The notes under the pieces are model-generated. The model made no database searches. It saw only the letters and a program-made list of their open reading frames with translations, and was not told the origin of the DNA. Shown in pieces: positions 24,535 through 33,522 of a stretch of 64,000 nucleotides of DNA. This DNA is from Pyrobaculum arsenaticum DSM 13514. GTDB lineage: Archaea; Thermoproteota; Thermoprotei; Thermoproteales; Thermoproteaceae. The stretch is from assembly GCF_000016385.1 (NCBI RefSeq), contig NC_009376.1:930001-994000 (forward strand). Reading direction: 5' to 3'. The translations under genes were made by a program, and so were the position numbers. Positions within the stretch are counted from its first letter, which is position 1. The number at the start of each line of letters is the position of its first letter.

Positions 24535-25962
24535 TTATCTGCGCCTCAGCAGTAGTAGCGATATTGCCACTACCGCCAACAGCAAGGCGGCCACAATTAT
24601 GGGGGTGTAGCCCTGGGAAGCGGGTGGGGGCGTAGAGGTCTGTTGGGGCGTGGCGGCGTTTTCCTGAACGTAGCGCTGTAGCTCCTGGGCTACTTTCTCG
24701 TACTTCGCCCTAGCCGCTTCGCGCCACGCCTGGTACACCTTGTCTCTGTACACAGGGTCGCTGCCCACCTTGCTGTTTATCTCAACCGCTGTCTGGAAGG
24801 TGAAGGTAGCTGTCTTGCCGGTGTCGGGGTCTGTATAATTGACTGGCGCCCCCAGCTTCTTCCACAGCTCCTCGAACTGTTGCTTGGAGATTTTACCGGT
24901 CAAGTAGGCGTTTGCCGCCTTAGTCCAGACGTCTGTGAGAAGGTCTTGGAGATCTACCAACGTAGCCTCGTAGTAGTAGATGAAGGAGTAGTAATACGAG
25001 GCGCTCCTTTCCGGCGGCACATACATGATCTTGGAGCTCATCAATTTTTGCAGATGTTGCTTGAGCAACGCAGCCTTAGTCTGGTTCACGTCTGGGGAGT
25101 CCAGCACGGCCGGGTTGCCGGGGAGGAGGTACCTGTCCACAAGTCTCTTCTCCATTTCTGTGAGGAACACCCTAGTCAGAATAGTGGCCACGGTTGTGTT
25201 GGCGCCGCGGGGCACGGCAATGGGGTCGAACAAGACGTCAGTCCCGTCCGTGGGGATGCAGTAGCCTAGTCCAGCTAGGAAGACGTAGTAGTCGACCATT
25301 GGACCAAATAGCGCCTCTCCTCTCTTCACAGCGTCCCTAACCGCGCCGCTGGAGTCCACAAACCTGGCCATCGCAGCCATCGCCGCCAAGTACTTCCACC
25401 CCTCCTCCCAGCCGTAGATCTCCGTCACCAGTTGCATCATCGCTGCAGTTGAAGTAGATTTTGTTGGCTTAGCAATGGCCAGAGGCTTGCTCCCCGTCTG
25501 GAGGTAGTACTTGGTTAAGTTGAGCGAGGCTAAGTCGCGCCAGGTACAGACAGGGGCTACCCCGGCTCTGCGGAGTGACTCAGGGCTGTAGCCGATTACG
25601 TAGCCCAGGAGCGCGTATACAACATAATACGTCTTCCCGTCCGGCCCCACCCTCTTCAGTTGGATATTGCCTATCTTATCCGGCACCTGTCCAAGCTCCG
25701 GCACGTCGGGCATAGGCGATAGGTAGCCCTCTTTTAGAAGGGCTTCATAGAGCACCGGCGCGCCGGCCCACAAGAAGTCAACCTCCCCCCTGCTTATTAA
25801 AGTCCGCCATTGGGTAGGATCCGCCGGGATGATCTTCACGTCGGGGATATACTTCTGGAGTACCGGCAGAGCTGCATCAATTGAGGCTTGGTCAGCCCTA
25901 GTCAAAATTGTGGCGGACAACGCTAAAGCCGACAGAAGTATGACTAAGGCCAGGGCTCGCAT
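24535..25962 (-). CDS. Membrane-anchored ABC solute-binding protein
   Basis: 475 residues. Signal peptide (MRALALVILLSALALSA), a periplasmic-binding-fold body of family 1 type (QASIDAALPVLQKY, DFLWAGAPVLYEAL, VVYALLGYVIGYSPESL, STSTAAMMQLVTEIYGWEEG), a Thr/Pro/Gln-rich stalk and a C-terminal TM helix with RRR end. The body resembles bacterial iron/thiamine/phosphonate binding proteins that use a STST anion-binding loop. No permease or ATPase gene is adjacent, so it must work with a transporter elsewhere. ATG 25962 lies 23 bp from the TATA box CTTTAAAAAC. The start of the gene is convergently isolated from thiolase only by 35 bp and shares its direction, but has its own promoter. Confidence 0.82.
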   Translation of the reverse strand: MRALALVILLSALALSATILTRADQASIDAALPVLQKYIPDVKIIPADPTQWRTLISRGEVDFLWAGAPVLYEALLKEGYLSPMPDVPELGQVPDKIGNIQLKRVGPDGKTYYVVYALLGYVIGYSPESLRRAGVAPVCTWRDLASLNLTKYYLQTGSKPLAIAKPTKSTSTAAMMQLVTEIYGWEEGWKYLAAMAAMARFVDSSGAVRDAVKRGEALFGPMVDYYVFLAGLGYCIPTDGTDVLFDPIAVPRGANTTVATILTRVFLTEMEKRLVDRYLLPGNPAVLDSPDVNQTKAALLKQHLQKLMSSKIMYVPPERSASYYYSFIYYYEATLVDLQDLLTDVWTKAANAYLTGKISKQQFEELWKKLGAPVNYTDPDTGKTATFTFQTAVEINSKVGSDPVYRDKVYQAWREAARAKYEKVAQELQRYVQENAATPQQTSTPPPASQGYTPIIVAALLLAVVAISLLLLRRR

Positions 25963-25997
25963 GGCGATAAGAAAATTGTGTGGTTTTTAAAGGTTGT

Positions 25998-27206
25998 TTA
26001 TACTCTTTCTAAGACGACGGCTGCTCCCTGCCCTCCGCCCACGCAGAGAGTGGCCACGCCGTAGTCGACGCCGTCTATCTGCATCTGCCTAGCCAAAGTT
26101 CCGATAATCCTAGCCCCCGTGGCGCCCAGTGGGTGCCCTATGGCTATCGCCCCACCCCTGGTGTTGACGGTGTCGGGGTCTATGCCCAGCTCTCTGATGG
26201 CGTATAGGGTGACGACGGCAAAGGCCTCGTTTATCTCCCACCTCCCGATCTGCTTCACCGACAGCCCAGCCTTCTCAAGCGCCTTCCTAGACGCCGGCAC
26301 GGGCCCCATGCCCATGACCTCCGGCGGCACACCGGCGAAGGCCACCGCCCTCACCTTGGCCAGAGGCTGGAGGCCGTATTTTTTCACAGCTTCCCCCGAC
26401 GCCAGCATCACGTAGGCCGCGCCGGAGTTGAGAGGTGACGAGTTGCCCGCCGTTATCACGCCGTCAGGCTTAAACGCCGGCGGGAGCTTGGCCAGCGCCT
26501 CAAGCGTAGTGTCAGGCCTCACCGACTGGTCCCGGTCAACCACCTTCTTCTGCCCCTCCCTCTCCACTATTATCGGAATAATCTCATCTCTGAAGTAGCC
26601 CTTTTCCTGGGCCTCTGTGGCTTTCCTGTGGCTTCGGAGAGACCAGGCGTCCATCTCCTCCCTCTTGATGCCCGATACCTCTGCAAGCCTCTCTGCCGTC
26701 AGACCCATGACGTAGCCAATGGGGAGGTTGTACAGCCTGACGTACTCCTCATCGGCGAGGAACTTGGGGTTTATCTCTATGTGGGGGTTTTCGTACATGG
26801 GAGTCTTAGACATCTTCTCAACCCCGCCGGCTATAACCACGTCTGCCATGCCGGTGGCAACCTCCATGGCGCCGAAGCCCACTGTGGTGATAGAGGAGGC
26901 GCACTGCCTGTCGATGTGCGCCGCCGGTATTGTGTAGGGGAGCTTCGCCGCGAAAACCACGTGGCGTCCTCCGTACAGCCACTGCTCCCCCACCGGGAGC
27001 GCCGTCCCTGTCAACATATCCTCTACAACCTCCGGTTTGACGCCGGTTTTCTCAAAAAGGGCCTTGACAGCTACCGCCGCTAGGTCCTCAGGCCTCAAAT
27101 CCCAGAAGTCGTCTTTCTGGGGGTCTTTCCGGGAAAACCTCGTGAAGGCCGTGCGGGCAAAGGCGACTAGGTACACGTTTTCCAACCTTTTACCGACCTG
27201 TTGCAT
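25998..27206 (-). CDS. Acetyl-CoA acetyltransferase (thiolase)
   Basis: 402 residues, full length for the family. The nucleophilic Cys is in DRQCASS (Cys 102); the active-site His is in GHPLGATGAR; the C-terminal catalytic Cys is in TLCVGGGQGAA. The archaeal feature MSKTPMYENPH is present. The enzyme condenses or cleaves acyl-CoA in fatty-acid degradation or mevalonate entry; no HMG-CoA synthase or DUF35 gene is adjacent, so the pathway is not fixed by context. It starts divergently from metE (120 bp apart), with its own AT-rich promoter near 27217-27235. Confidence 0.92.
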   Translation of the reverse strand: MQQVGKRLENVYLVAFARTAFTRFSRKDPQKDDFWDLRPEDLAAVAVKALFEKTGVKPEVVEDMLTGTALPVGEQWLYGGRHVVFAAKLPYTIPAAHIDRQCASSITTVGFGAMEVATGMADVVIAGGVEKMSKTPMYENPHIEINPKFLADEEYVRLYNLPIGYVMGLTAERLAEVSGIKREEMDAWSLRSHRKATEAQEKGYFRDEIIPIIVEREGQKKVVDRDQSVRPDTTLEALAKLPPAFKPDGVITAGNSSPLNSGAAYVMLASGEAVKKYGLQPLAKVRAVAFAGVPPEVMGMGPVPASRKALEKAGLSVKQIGRWEINEAFAVVTLYAIRELGIDPDTVNTRGGAIAIGHPLGATGARIIGTLARQMQIDGVDYGVATLCVGGGQGAAVVLERV

Positions 27207-27326
27207 GGCTTTAAGCTGTTTAATCTTTTTTTATTTTCTTATCGACAGGTTCTAAAAAGGCGCACTGCGCAAAACGCGCCTTGATCCAGGTGGATAAAGA
27301 TAAAAAGACTTGTTTGCAACGCCCCA

Positions 27327-28481
27327 ATGTCTCTCCCAAGGGCATTCGTAACGTCGGTAGTCGGCTCGTGGCCAAGGCCGGGTTGGCTGATAGATGCTTT
27401 TGAGAAGTTCGAAAAAGGCCAACTAGACCAGCAGACCTTCTCCCAGTACCTAGACGACGCTGTGAAGCTCGCCATAAAGGACCAAGAAGAGGCGGGCCTA
27501 GACGTTATTACCGACGGAGAGCAGAGGAGGACCTCCTTCGTCGCCTTCGTCGGCCAGAAGCTGAAAGGCTTCAAAATCGTCCGGGTGGAGGAGCTCCACC
27601 CCAACGCCAAGGAGATAATGAAGAAGTACAAGGCCCCTCTCACTCTCTGGCGACCTGTCATCGCCGGCTACATAGAGGACAGCATCATGGCTGTGGACGA
27701 GGTGGAGTACGCCAAGAAGGTGACCCAGAAGCCCCTCAAGGTTACCCTCCCGTCGCCCTACCTAATCATGTGGGAGGCGTGGCACGCCAAGATATCAGCC
27801 CCCTACTACCCCCGCCCCGAAGACGCCGCAGAGGCCTACGTCAAGGTGTTGAGGAGGGAGATAGCGAGACTGATAGACGCCGGCGTGGCGTTCATCCAGT
27901 TAGATGAGCCCATGATGGGAGACCTCATAGAGGCGGAGCCGAACAGGCCCGACCGATACAAGCAGGTGGCCTCTGAGCTCTACGGCCAAAAGTACAGGGG
28001 GCTCAAAGACGAGATCCAGCTAGCCGTCGACCTCGTAAACGAGACGGTCCAGGGCTTCGGCACCTCGGTCCGCATCGGCATGCACCTCGACCGGTGGCCC
28101 ACCGAGGAGTCCCCAGTGGTGGGCTACGAGAGGCTGGCCCCACAAGTCTTCGACGTCAAGGTCAAGCAGTACGTCGTGGAATACAAGCACCCCAGAATGG
28201 GAGACCCGGTGGAGTTCGCCAAGATACTGCCCAGCGACAAGGAGATCGGCCTAGGCTCAATCGACGTGAGGGACCCCAAGCGGGTGGAGACCCCAGAGGA
28301 GGTGGCGGCACACGTGGAGAAGATTGTGAAGTACGTCGACCCCGTCAGGATTTGGCTTAACCCAGACTGCGGCTTCGCGCCGGGCATGTACCGCGCCTTC
28401 CCTCGCGCCGTTGCCGTCGAGAAGCTTAAAGCCATGGTAAAAGCCGCCAAGATGCTAAGAGAGAAGTACTGGTGGGCGTAA
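27327..28481 (+). CDS. metE: Cobalamin-independent methionine synthase, archaeal short form
   Basis: 384 residues, corresponding to the C-terminal catalytic half of bacterial MetE. Key positions: VVGSWPRPGWL at the N-terminus, DVITDGEQRR (Asp/Glu), FIQLDEPMM, GMHLDR (zinc His) and NPDCGFAPG (zinc Cys). It methylates homocysteine to methionine; the archaeal methyl donor is probably a methyl-corrinoid or other carrier rather than a polyglutamyl folate. ATG is 24 bp from TATA box AGATAAAAAGA (27298-27308). Followed by T-rich sequence that may terminate the transcript. Confidence 0.9.
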   Translation: MSLPRAFVTSVVGSWPRPGWLIDAFEKFEKGQLDQQTFSQYLDDAVKLAIKDQEEAGLDVITDGEQRRTSFVAFVGQKLKGFKIVRVEELHPNAKEIMKKYKAPLTLWRPVIAGYIEDSIMAVDEVEYAKKVTQKPLKVTLPSPYLIMWEAWHAKISAPYYPRPEDAAEAYVKVLRREIARLIDAGVAFIQLDEPMMGDLIEAEPNRPDRYKQVASELYGQKYRGLKDEIQLAVDLVNETVQGFGTSVRIGMHLDRWPTEESPVVGYERLAPQVFDVKVKQYVVEYKHPRMGDPVEFAKILPSDKEIGLGSIDVRDPKRVETPEEVAAHVEKIVKYVDPVRIWLNPDCGFAPGMYRAFPRAVAVEKLKAMVKAAKMLREKYWWA

Positions 28482-28485
28482 TTTT

Positions 28486-28745
28486 TAACGTCTTTTAATT
28501 GTTCTCCAAATCCTCTGGTTCCTGTTCCTATTCGCCCTCGTGCGAGTTTTCAAAAAGCCTTAGGGAGGACTTCGCCAGGTCTACCGTGCGCTAGAGGCCA
28601 CGAGGAGGCGTGGAGACAAATTAGGGAGACTTTCAGAAGGCTGAGGGAGCTACAGGAGGCGAATCCTTGGCGGGTCCACAGGGCCGTCGCCGTGTTCTTG
28701 GCTACATTCCTCGTGGTTATGCTGTTGCTCGTATTGTTGAGGTAG
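28486..28745 (+). pseudogene. Decayed two-helix membrane/coiled-coil protein
   Basis: One frame encodes a TM helix (ILWFLFLFALVRVFKKP) then TAG at 28561-28563 and resumes GLRQVYRALEATRRRGD; by 28611 the homologous-looking sequence has moved to another frame (WRQIRETFRRLRELQEA, then a second TM helix VAVFLATFLVVMLLL) ending at TAG 28743. There is no start codon for the first part. One nonsense change plus one frameshift in an ancestral gene of about 85 codons explains it. Confidence 0.5.
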
Positions 28746-28777
28746 TGCCAATGGCAACTCCGGGAATTCCAGTAGGC

Positions 28778-28933
28778 CTACATCACGTCGCCATATGCAG
28801 ATTTTCCACAAACACCGTGGCTCGACTGAGGAGGCACATCCGACGCGCTGAGCACCGTCCATAGGCCATACCCCACGGTCGACGTGCCGACAAGGCCAAA
28901 GAGGTAGTGGACGAGGACGGTGAGATTCATCAC
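28778..28933 (-). CDS. Small hydrophobic protein (doubtful)
   Basis: 51 codons from GTG 28933 (or ATG 28930): a TM-like helix MNLTVLVHYLFGLVGTSTVG followed by a polar tail with a Cys. No TATA box at ideal spacing. It lies in the 760-bp stretch between metE and the permease that otherwise contains gene debris, so it may also be a remnant. Confidence 0.3.
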   Translation of the reverse strand: MMNLTVLVHYLFGLVGTSTVGYGLWTVLSASDVPPQSSHGVCGKSAYGDVM

Positions 28934-28939
28934 TAGAAG

Positions 28940-29240
28940 ATCGCTTAGTGCGCATCGCCGAGATTAACCTACAGACCTGCCCCTTCAGATTTGGAATCGT
29001 TGCGGCGTTGTCCGTGGGGGATGCACTCCTCAGTTCTCTCACAATTGTCACGGTCAAACGTGGCGTCTAGGATCTGATACATTTTCCCGGGGCCGGCGTG
29101 TAGGCGACTAACCGCGGTGCGAGCACTGTCAGAGCTTGCGCTTCCGCATGCACCGTCTATGCCGTTGCGATGTCTGGACGGAGGTGGGGACTATTCCTCG
29201 CCTAATATAGGAGGACATGGGTTGTCTCAAGAGAGGTGTC
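28940..29240. other. Intergenic region, no gene seen
   Basis: About 300 bp between the debris above and the 3' end of the second permease. Open frames are short and have no start plus promoter. Nothing supported. Confidence 0.35.
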
Positions 29241-30395
29241 TTATTCATATCTCAAGGCGTTTACGATCTCAATGCGGCCTGCCCTGTACGCTGGGAGGAG
29301 GGCTCCTGTCAGGTTTACCAATACCACCAACGCCGCCGCGCCGGCCAACACTAGGGGGTCGATTATAAGTCCGCTAGGGCCCAGAAAAGCGGTGGCAATT
29401 AGCTGTGCCACGTAGCCCACAGCTAAGAGGATGGGGACGCCCACTGTTACGCCTATAACGGCGATTATAAGTGCCTCCATCAAGAACATAACCGTAACTT
29501 GTCTCTTCTTGAAGCCCACCGCCCTAAGCACGCCGATCTCTTTAGTCCTCTGCATCGTGCTTATGGTCATAGTGTCGTACAGCCAAAGCGCTGTGATCAA
29601 GGTGCTGACGCCGCTTATTAATCCGAGAAATAGCTGAAACTGCACAAAAAACGTGTTTACTGATTCTATTATTGTCTGCGGCGAGAAAATCTGCGCGTTG
29701 GGGTAGCGGGCCCTTATTCCCCCCTCTATCTGCCTAACTAGGGAGGTATCCTTGGCGTAGACTACCAGCATCGCGTAGTGCCTAGCGCCTGTTAAAGCTC
29801 TGAAAGTCTCAATATCTACATACACCCCCGTTGCCGTGTCTAAAACTCCCATATTGCCTAAAGCCAACACCCCCATGACGACGAAAGAGGCAGACTTATC
29901 GCCTAGCGTAACTACCACCGGCGACCCCACGCCGAGCCTCTGTAGACCGGTTGACGAATCGTAGGCAATGTAGTACCCAACCAAGGCGAGGTTGGGCCCC
30001 AATACGGATGCACCCTCTCTCAGGGCGGACTGCGGGAAAACCTTGTGCAAGACGTAGGAGGGAACGCCGTAAAGCGTTACTACCGTGCGCTGGGGAGCAC
30101 CCGGCAGTACAACACTGGCCTGCGTCGCGGCCAGCGGCACCACGAGATCAACGCCGCTGATGGTAGATATGGCAAAGACGTCGGTGTCGGTGAACTCTAC
30201 GCCCACGACGTACAGGGCGTTGAGCTGAAAGGTCGAGGTGAAGAACTGGGTGACGTAGTACCTAAAAGTATGTCCCAGAAGCAAGGCAAAGCTCAGGGCT
30301 GTGAACGCAATAACGACGCCGATAATGGCCCCAACTGTCCTTCCCCGCCGCTCCCACAGCGCCCTCCACGCCAGGCTAAGTATCTCAAAAAACAT
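29241..30395 (-). CDS. MacB/FtsX-type ABC permease (copy 2)
   Basis: 384 residues, a clear paralogue of the permease at 12836-14041: ALWERRGRTVGAIIGVVIAF at the N-terminus, DTMTISTMQRTKEIGVLRAV in the cytoplasmic coupling region and GALLPAYRAGRIEIVNALRYE-type ending (split: LLPAYRAGRIEIV, NALRYE). The extracytoplasmic domain is more diverged. It lacks a neighbouring membrane protein, wHTH and ATPase, unlike copy 1. ATG 30395 is 23 bp from the AT box in the complement of 30412-30425, which overlaps an 11-bp repeat. Confidence 0.88.
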   Translation of the reverse strand: MFFEILSLAWRALWERRGRTVGAIIGVVIAFTALSFALLLGHTFRYYVTQFFTSTFQLNALYVVGVEFTDTDVFAISTISGVDLVVPLAATQASVVLPGAPQRTVVTLYGVPSYVLHKVFPQSALREGASVLGPNLALVGYYIAYDSSTGLQRLGVGSPVVVTLGDKSASFVVMGVLALGNMGVLDTATGVYVDIETFRALTGARHYAMLVVYAKDTSLVRQIEGGIRARYPNAQIFSPQTIIESVNTFFVQFQLFLGLISGVSTLITALWLYDTMTISTMQRTKEIGVLRAVGFKKRQVTVMFLMEALIIAVIGVTVGVPILLAVGYVAQLIATAFLGPSGLIIDPLVLAGAAALVVLVNLTGALLPAYRAGRIEIVNALRYE

Positions 30396-30414
30396 CTAAC
30401 CCCCCACTGCGTTT

Positions 30415-30460
30415 AGTTAAAAACTATAAAGCCGCAACACTACTCTGCAAGTTAAAAACT
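30415..30460. repeat. Two copies of AGTTAAAAACT at the copy-2 permease promoter
   Basis: AGTTAAAAACT occurs at 30415-30425 and again at 30450-30460, 35 bp apart. Each copy is itself an inverted repeat (AGTT AAA AACT). The first overlaps the TATA box of the permease gene, the second lies upstream. A regulator bound to both could block the promoter. The bases are simple, so chance is possible. Confidence 0.35.
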
Positions 30461-30483
30461 GACGCGCACACCGAGAGGCCTCT

Positions 30484-30975
30484 TCAACTTGTCACTTCTT
30501 TCTGCGCTGTTTTGTTAAGAAACGCCGCCAGCAGGAGTGGACCCGCAAAGGAAATGGCGATATGAAGAGCGGTGTATTGAATAGGAGATCGCGGATAGCC
30601 CGGTGGCGGCGGCGACACCAATGCCGGGATAACCGTTATTGCCAACAAGGCTACAGAAAAGATCACCCCCTTCACCAACCAGCCTGTCCTCAGCTTCTCC
30701 CAGACGGCGGCCATGATAATGCCGATTATTAAGTAGGTTATTACATTGCCGATTATAGAACTCACAACAGCCCCCGGTCCTATGAAAAATCTTGAAATTT
30801 CTAGTGCCCGTGTAGCAACTTCTGGAGGAGTGCCTTGCCTTATCATTTCCTGGTAAATAAACCTTAGCAAGGCCTCACCTGTCTCTAGGTATTCTAAGTA
30901 GCTCACTATGCCTTGGAGAACCCCCACTACTGCGCCTACGACCAAGCCCCACTTCAATCCTGTGGTTACCCTCAT
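30484..30975 (-). CDS. Four-helix membrane protein, unknown
   Basis: About 163 residues from ATG 30975, which is 25 bp from an AT box (TTTACATATGCG region, about 30993-31003); the longest frame starts at 31014 but has no fitting promoter. Four hydrophobic helices (GLVVGAVVGVLQGIVSYLEYL ... split; VVSSIIGNVITYLIIGIIMA; VIFSVALLAITVIPALV; TALHIAISFAGPLLLAAFL). It sits between copy 2 of the permease and copy 2 of the secreted protein, in the permease direction but with its own promoter. No domain recognised. Confidence 0.65.
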   Translation of the reverse strand: MRVTTGLKWGLVVGAVVGVLQGIVSYLEYLETGEALLRFIYQEMIRQGTPPEVATRALEISRFFIGPGAVVSSIIGNVITYLIIGIIMAAVWEKLRTGWLVKGVIFSVALLAITVIPALVSPPPPGYPRSPIQYTALHIAISFAGPLLLAAFLNKTAQKEVTS

Positions 30976-31270
30976 AGTAAGAATATACAACGCATATGTA
31001 AATTTTTGGCTCAAAAAGTACAGGCTATAAACGCTGGACGTAAGTGCGACATCTATGTCAAATAGTAGGAAAGCGGTTTGTGCTCTATCTAATAATGTGT
31101 AGAGTGCCCCTACTGGAAATTCTAACGCTTGTGGCGGAGAGGCGCACTACAAGACGTGTGTTGCTATGAGGAATCTAGTAGCTTGGGTGAATTTAGTAGC
31201 AATGCAAACCTCTGTGCGTTCGGTGGAGGTGTTCCACACTAACTTTAATTGTAAGGTTGATGTGTGGAAT

Positions 31271-33337
31271 ATGAGAGCGGTAGTGATTATTGTGGCTGCG
31301 TGGTTTGTGCTTGCCCAAGTATCAGTATTTGCGCCCTCTGTTGACTACCTCTGGCTGGGGGCTAGGTGGGCGCAGCTCCCAAAGTTCCCAGGCGACGTAG
31401 GGGTGTTGGCGCTTTCCTTCTACACGTCTGCCGAGTTAGTCGACGTGGCGGTTTCTATTGATCCGAAGTGCCAGCACCTCGTCGCCTTGGACTCGGCCAC
31501 GATGGCCTCCGCAGGTCCCGGCGTGGTGACCGCTTCGGTGAGGGTGGTGGCCAAGGAGCTGAACCGCACGTGCCCAGCCAACGTGGTGATCAACGCAAGA
31601 TACAAGCGCACCACAAGCGGCCTCGAAGACGGCATCACGAAGGTGGAGTACGCGGAGGTTTTCATCCCGCCCTACCCCGCATACAACCTCTCGACGCGGG
31701 GCGCCGTCCTTCTAGGCTTCCCCAGCAACATCACGCTGGTAGTTGAAAACCCGTACGCATTTACCTCTTCCCTCTCCCTCCAGGGCCAAGGGGCGCGGGT
31801 AGCCTCGCCGATTGGCTCTGTGAAAATCGGCGGCTCCAGGGCTGAGATCCCCGTAGTAGTAGTAGCAGAAGCCACCACAGCCTCGCTACTCGTGACTATA
31901 CAGACAAAGGACTGGCTGGGGGAACCTGTCTCTCTGACATATTCAGTACCGCTTTTCGCTACGCCGCCTCCACCGCCAATCCTCGCAATCAGCCCCGCCG
32001 TCCTCTCGCAGAACAAGTTCAATTCTGTAAACATCACAGTGATTCTGCCAGTTGTGGCTGACGGGGTTGCAACCATATCGGTGGCCGGCGCCGCGGCCCC
32101 CCGCTCCGCAATCTCGGTGCCCATAAAGGCCGGCAAAGGCTCCGCAGTTGTAGATGTCTACCCCATCGGCGGGGCAGTCACCTTCACGGCGCAGGTGGCC
32201 TACAGCGTGGGGGGAGTGTCCAAGGTCGACCAAGTCTCGGCCACAGCCGCCGTTCAGCAAGAGGCGGAGGGGGCGTCGGCCGTCGAGGTCAAGCCTAATA
32301 GACTTGTGGCAGGTGTGGCTAACAACGTGACCCTGCTGGTGCGGGCGCCAGGGCCCTTCAACGTCTCCGTTACTGTGTCCAACGCCGCTGTCGACAAGCC
32401 GGCGCCATTCCGCTTCGGCGGGGTAGGCGAGGCAGCGGCGAGGCTAGTCGTGACGCCGCTTGCCGCCCAGCCTGTGGTCTTTACAATAACTGTGCGTCAC
32501 AGCGGCGGAGTAGACCAGTATACGGTCACGCTCCCCGCAACGTCGGCGAGCATATTCACCGTGACCCCCATGCCCTCTCTTGTCAAGGCAGGCGGCAACC
32601 GCACAGTGGTGGTCAAGCTGGTGAACAGCGGCGACGTGGCAATAGAAAGGGCCGTGGTCACCATCACCCCTGCCACCGGCGACGTGGCGGCGCCCAGCTA
32701 CACCTTCCAAATCGGCCGCCTCGCCCCTCTAGAAAGCGCAGAGTTGCCCATATCTTTCTTAGTCCCAGTCACCCAAGGCGGCGCCGTTGCCTTCACCTAC
32801 AACATCGTCTACGTAACAGAGCTCGGCGCCTCTGGGACGGCACAAGGCGCATTCTACGTCCAAGTATACCAAGTCCCGGCGGTGAATATATCGTCTGTTG
32901 TAGTAACGCCGCCCAGGGCCGAGGTAGGGAAGCCATTCTATATCACCGTCACTGTGCTCAACGAGGGCTTTGTCCCAGCCATAAACCTCCAGCTGAGGGC
33001 CAGCGCCCCCGAGGGCGTCAAGCCTGTGGCCAACCCCTACTACTTCGCCGGGCGGCTAGACCCCCAGGCTAGCACAGCCATCCCCCTCAGCTTCAACGCC
33101 ACGGCGCCGGGCCGCTACGACATAGAGCTGACCCTGACGTACATAGACCGCTTCGGCAACCCCTACACCGTGCCGTACACAGTCACAGTAGAAGTGGCAA
33201 ACACCACGGCACCCCTAACCTTGGCACCAGCGACTGGAAGCACGGCGCCTACACAGAGCGGCGGGTGGATAATAGCAACAATATTAGCTGTCGCTGTGCT
33301 AGCCGTTATGTTCTACTTCGCGCTTAGAAAGCGGTAG
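31271..33337 (+). CDS. Secreted repeat protein with NEW3/CARDB-like beta domains (copy 2)
   Basis: 688 residues from ATG 31271, 24 bp from AT box TTTAATT (31244-31250); the upstream ATG 31166 would add 35 residues before the signal peptide and is unlikely. It is paralogous to 14121-16229 over its whole length: SVDYLWLGARWAQLPKFPGD, GVANNVTLLV, SLVKAGGNRTVVVKLVNSGD, LDPQASTAIPLSFNATAPG and a C-terminal TM with basic tail. Unlike copy 1 no ATPase gene follows. Numerous NxT/NxS sites suggest a glycosylated envelope protein. It probably works with the copy-2 permease. Confidence 0.82.
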   Translation: MRAVVIIVAAWFVLAQVSVFAPSVDYLWLGARWAQLPKFPGDVGVLALSFYTSAELVDVAVSIDPKCQHLVALDSATMASAGPGVVTASVRVVAKELNRTCPANVVINARYKRTTSGLEDGITKVEYAEVFIPPYPAYNLSTRGAVLLGFPSNITLVVENPYAFTSSLSLQGQGARVASPIGSVKIGGSRAEIPVVVVAEATTASLLVTIQTKDWLGEPVSLTYSVPLFATPPPPPILAISPAVLSQNKFNSVNITVILPVVADGVATISVAGAAAPRSAISVPIKAGKGSAVVDVYPIGGAVTFTAQVAYSVGGVSKVDQVSATAAVQQEAEGASAVEVKPNRLVAGVANNVTLLVRAPGPFNVSVTVSNAAVDKPAPFRFGGVGEAAARLVVTPLAAQPVVFTITVRHSGGVDQYTVTLPATSASIFTVTPMPSLVKAGGNRTVVVKLVNSGDVAIERAVVTITPATGDVAAPSYTFQIGRLAPLESAELPISFLVPVTQGGAVAFTYNIVYVTELGASGTAQGAFYVQVYQVPAVNISSVVVTPPRAEVGKPFYITVTVLNEGFVPAINLQLRASAPEGVKPVANPYYFAGRLDPQASTAIPLSFNATAPGRYDIELTLTYIDRFGNPYTVPYTVTVEVANTTAPLTLAPATGSTAPTQSGGWIIATILAVAVLAVMFYFALRKR

Positions 33338-33522
33338 CGGCCGCCAAGAGAGCTGGGCACGACCCGCCTTCCGTGCGGCGCACCGCTCCAGCTAGCGCCG
33401 TTGCAGTGCAAGCGCGGTGAACACGGCTAAGTAGGCTAGTTTGTATTTTTATACACGAGACGCTCTAGCCGTCAAAATCCTTACTCCTAGCGTCGTGTTG
33501 ATACGGCTCCGAGGCGCCTACT

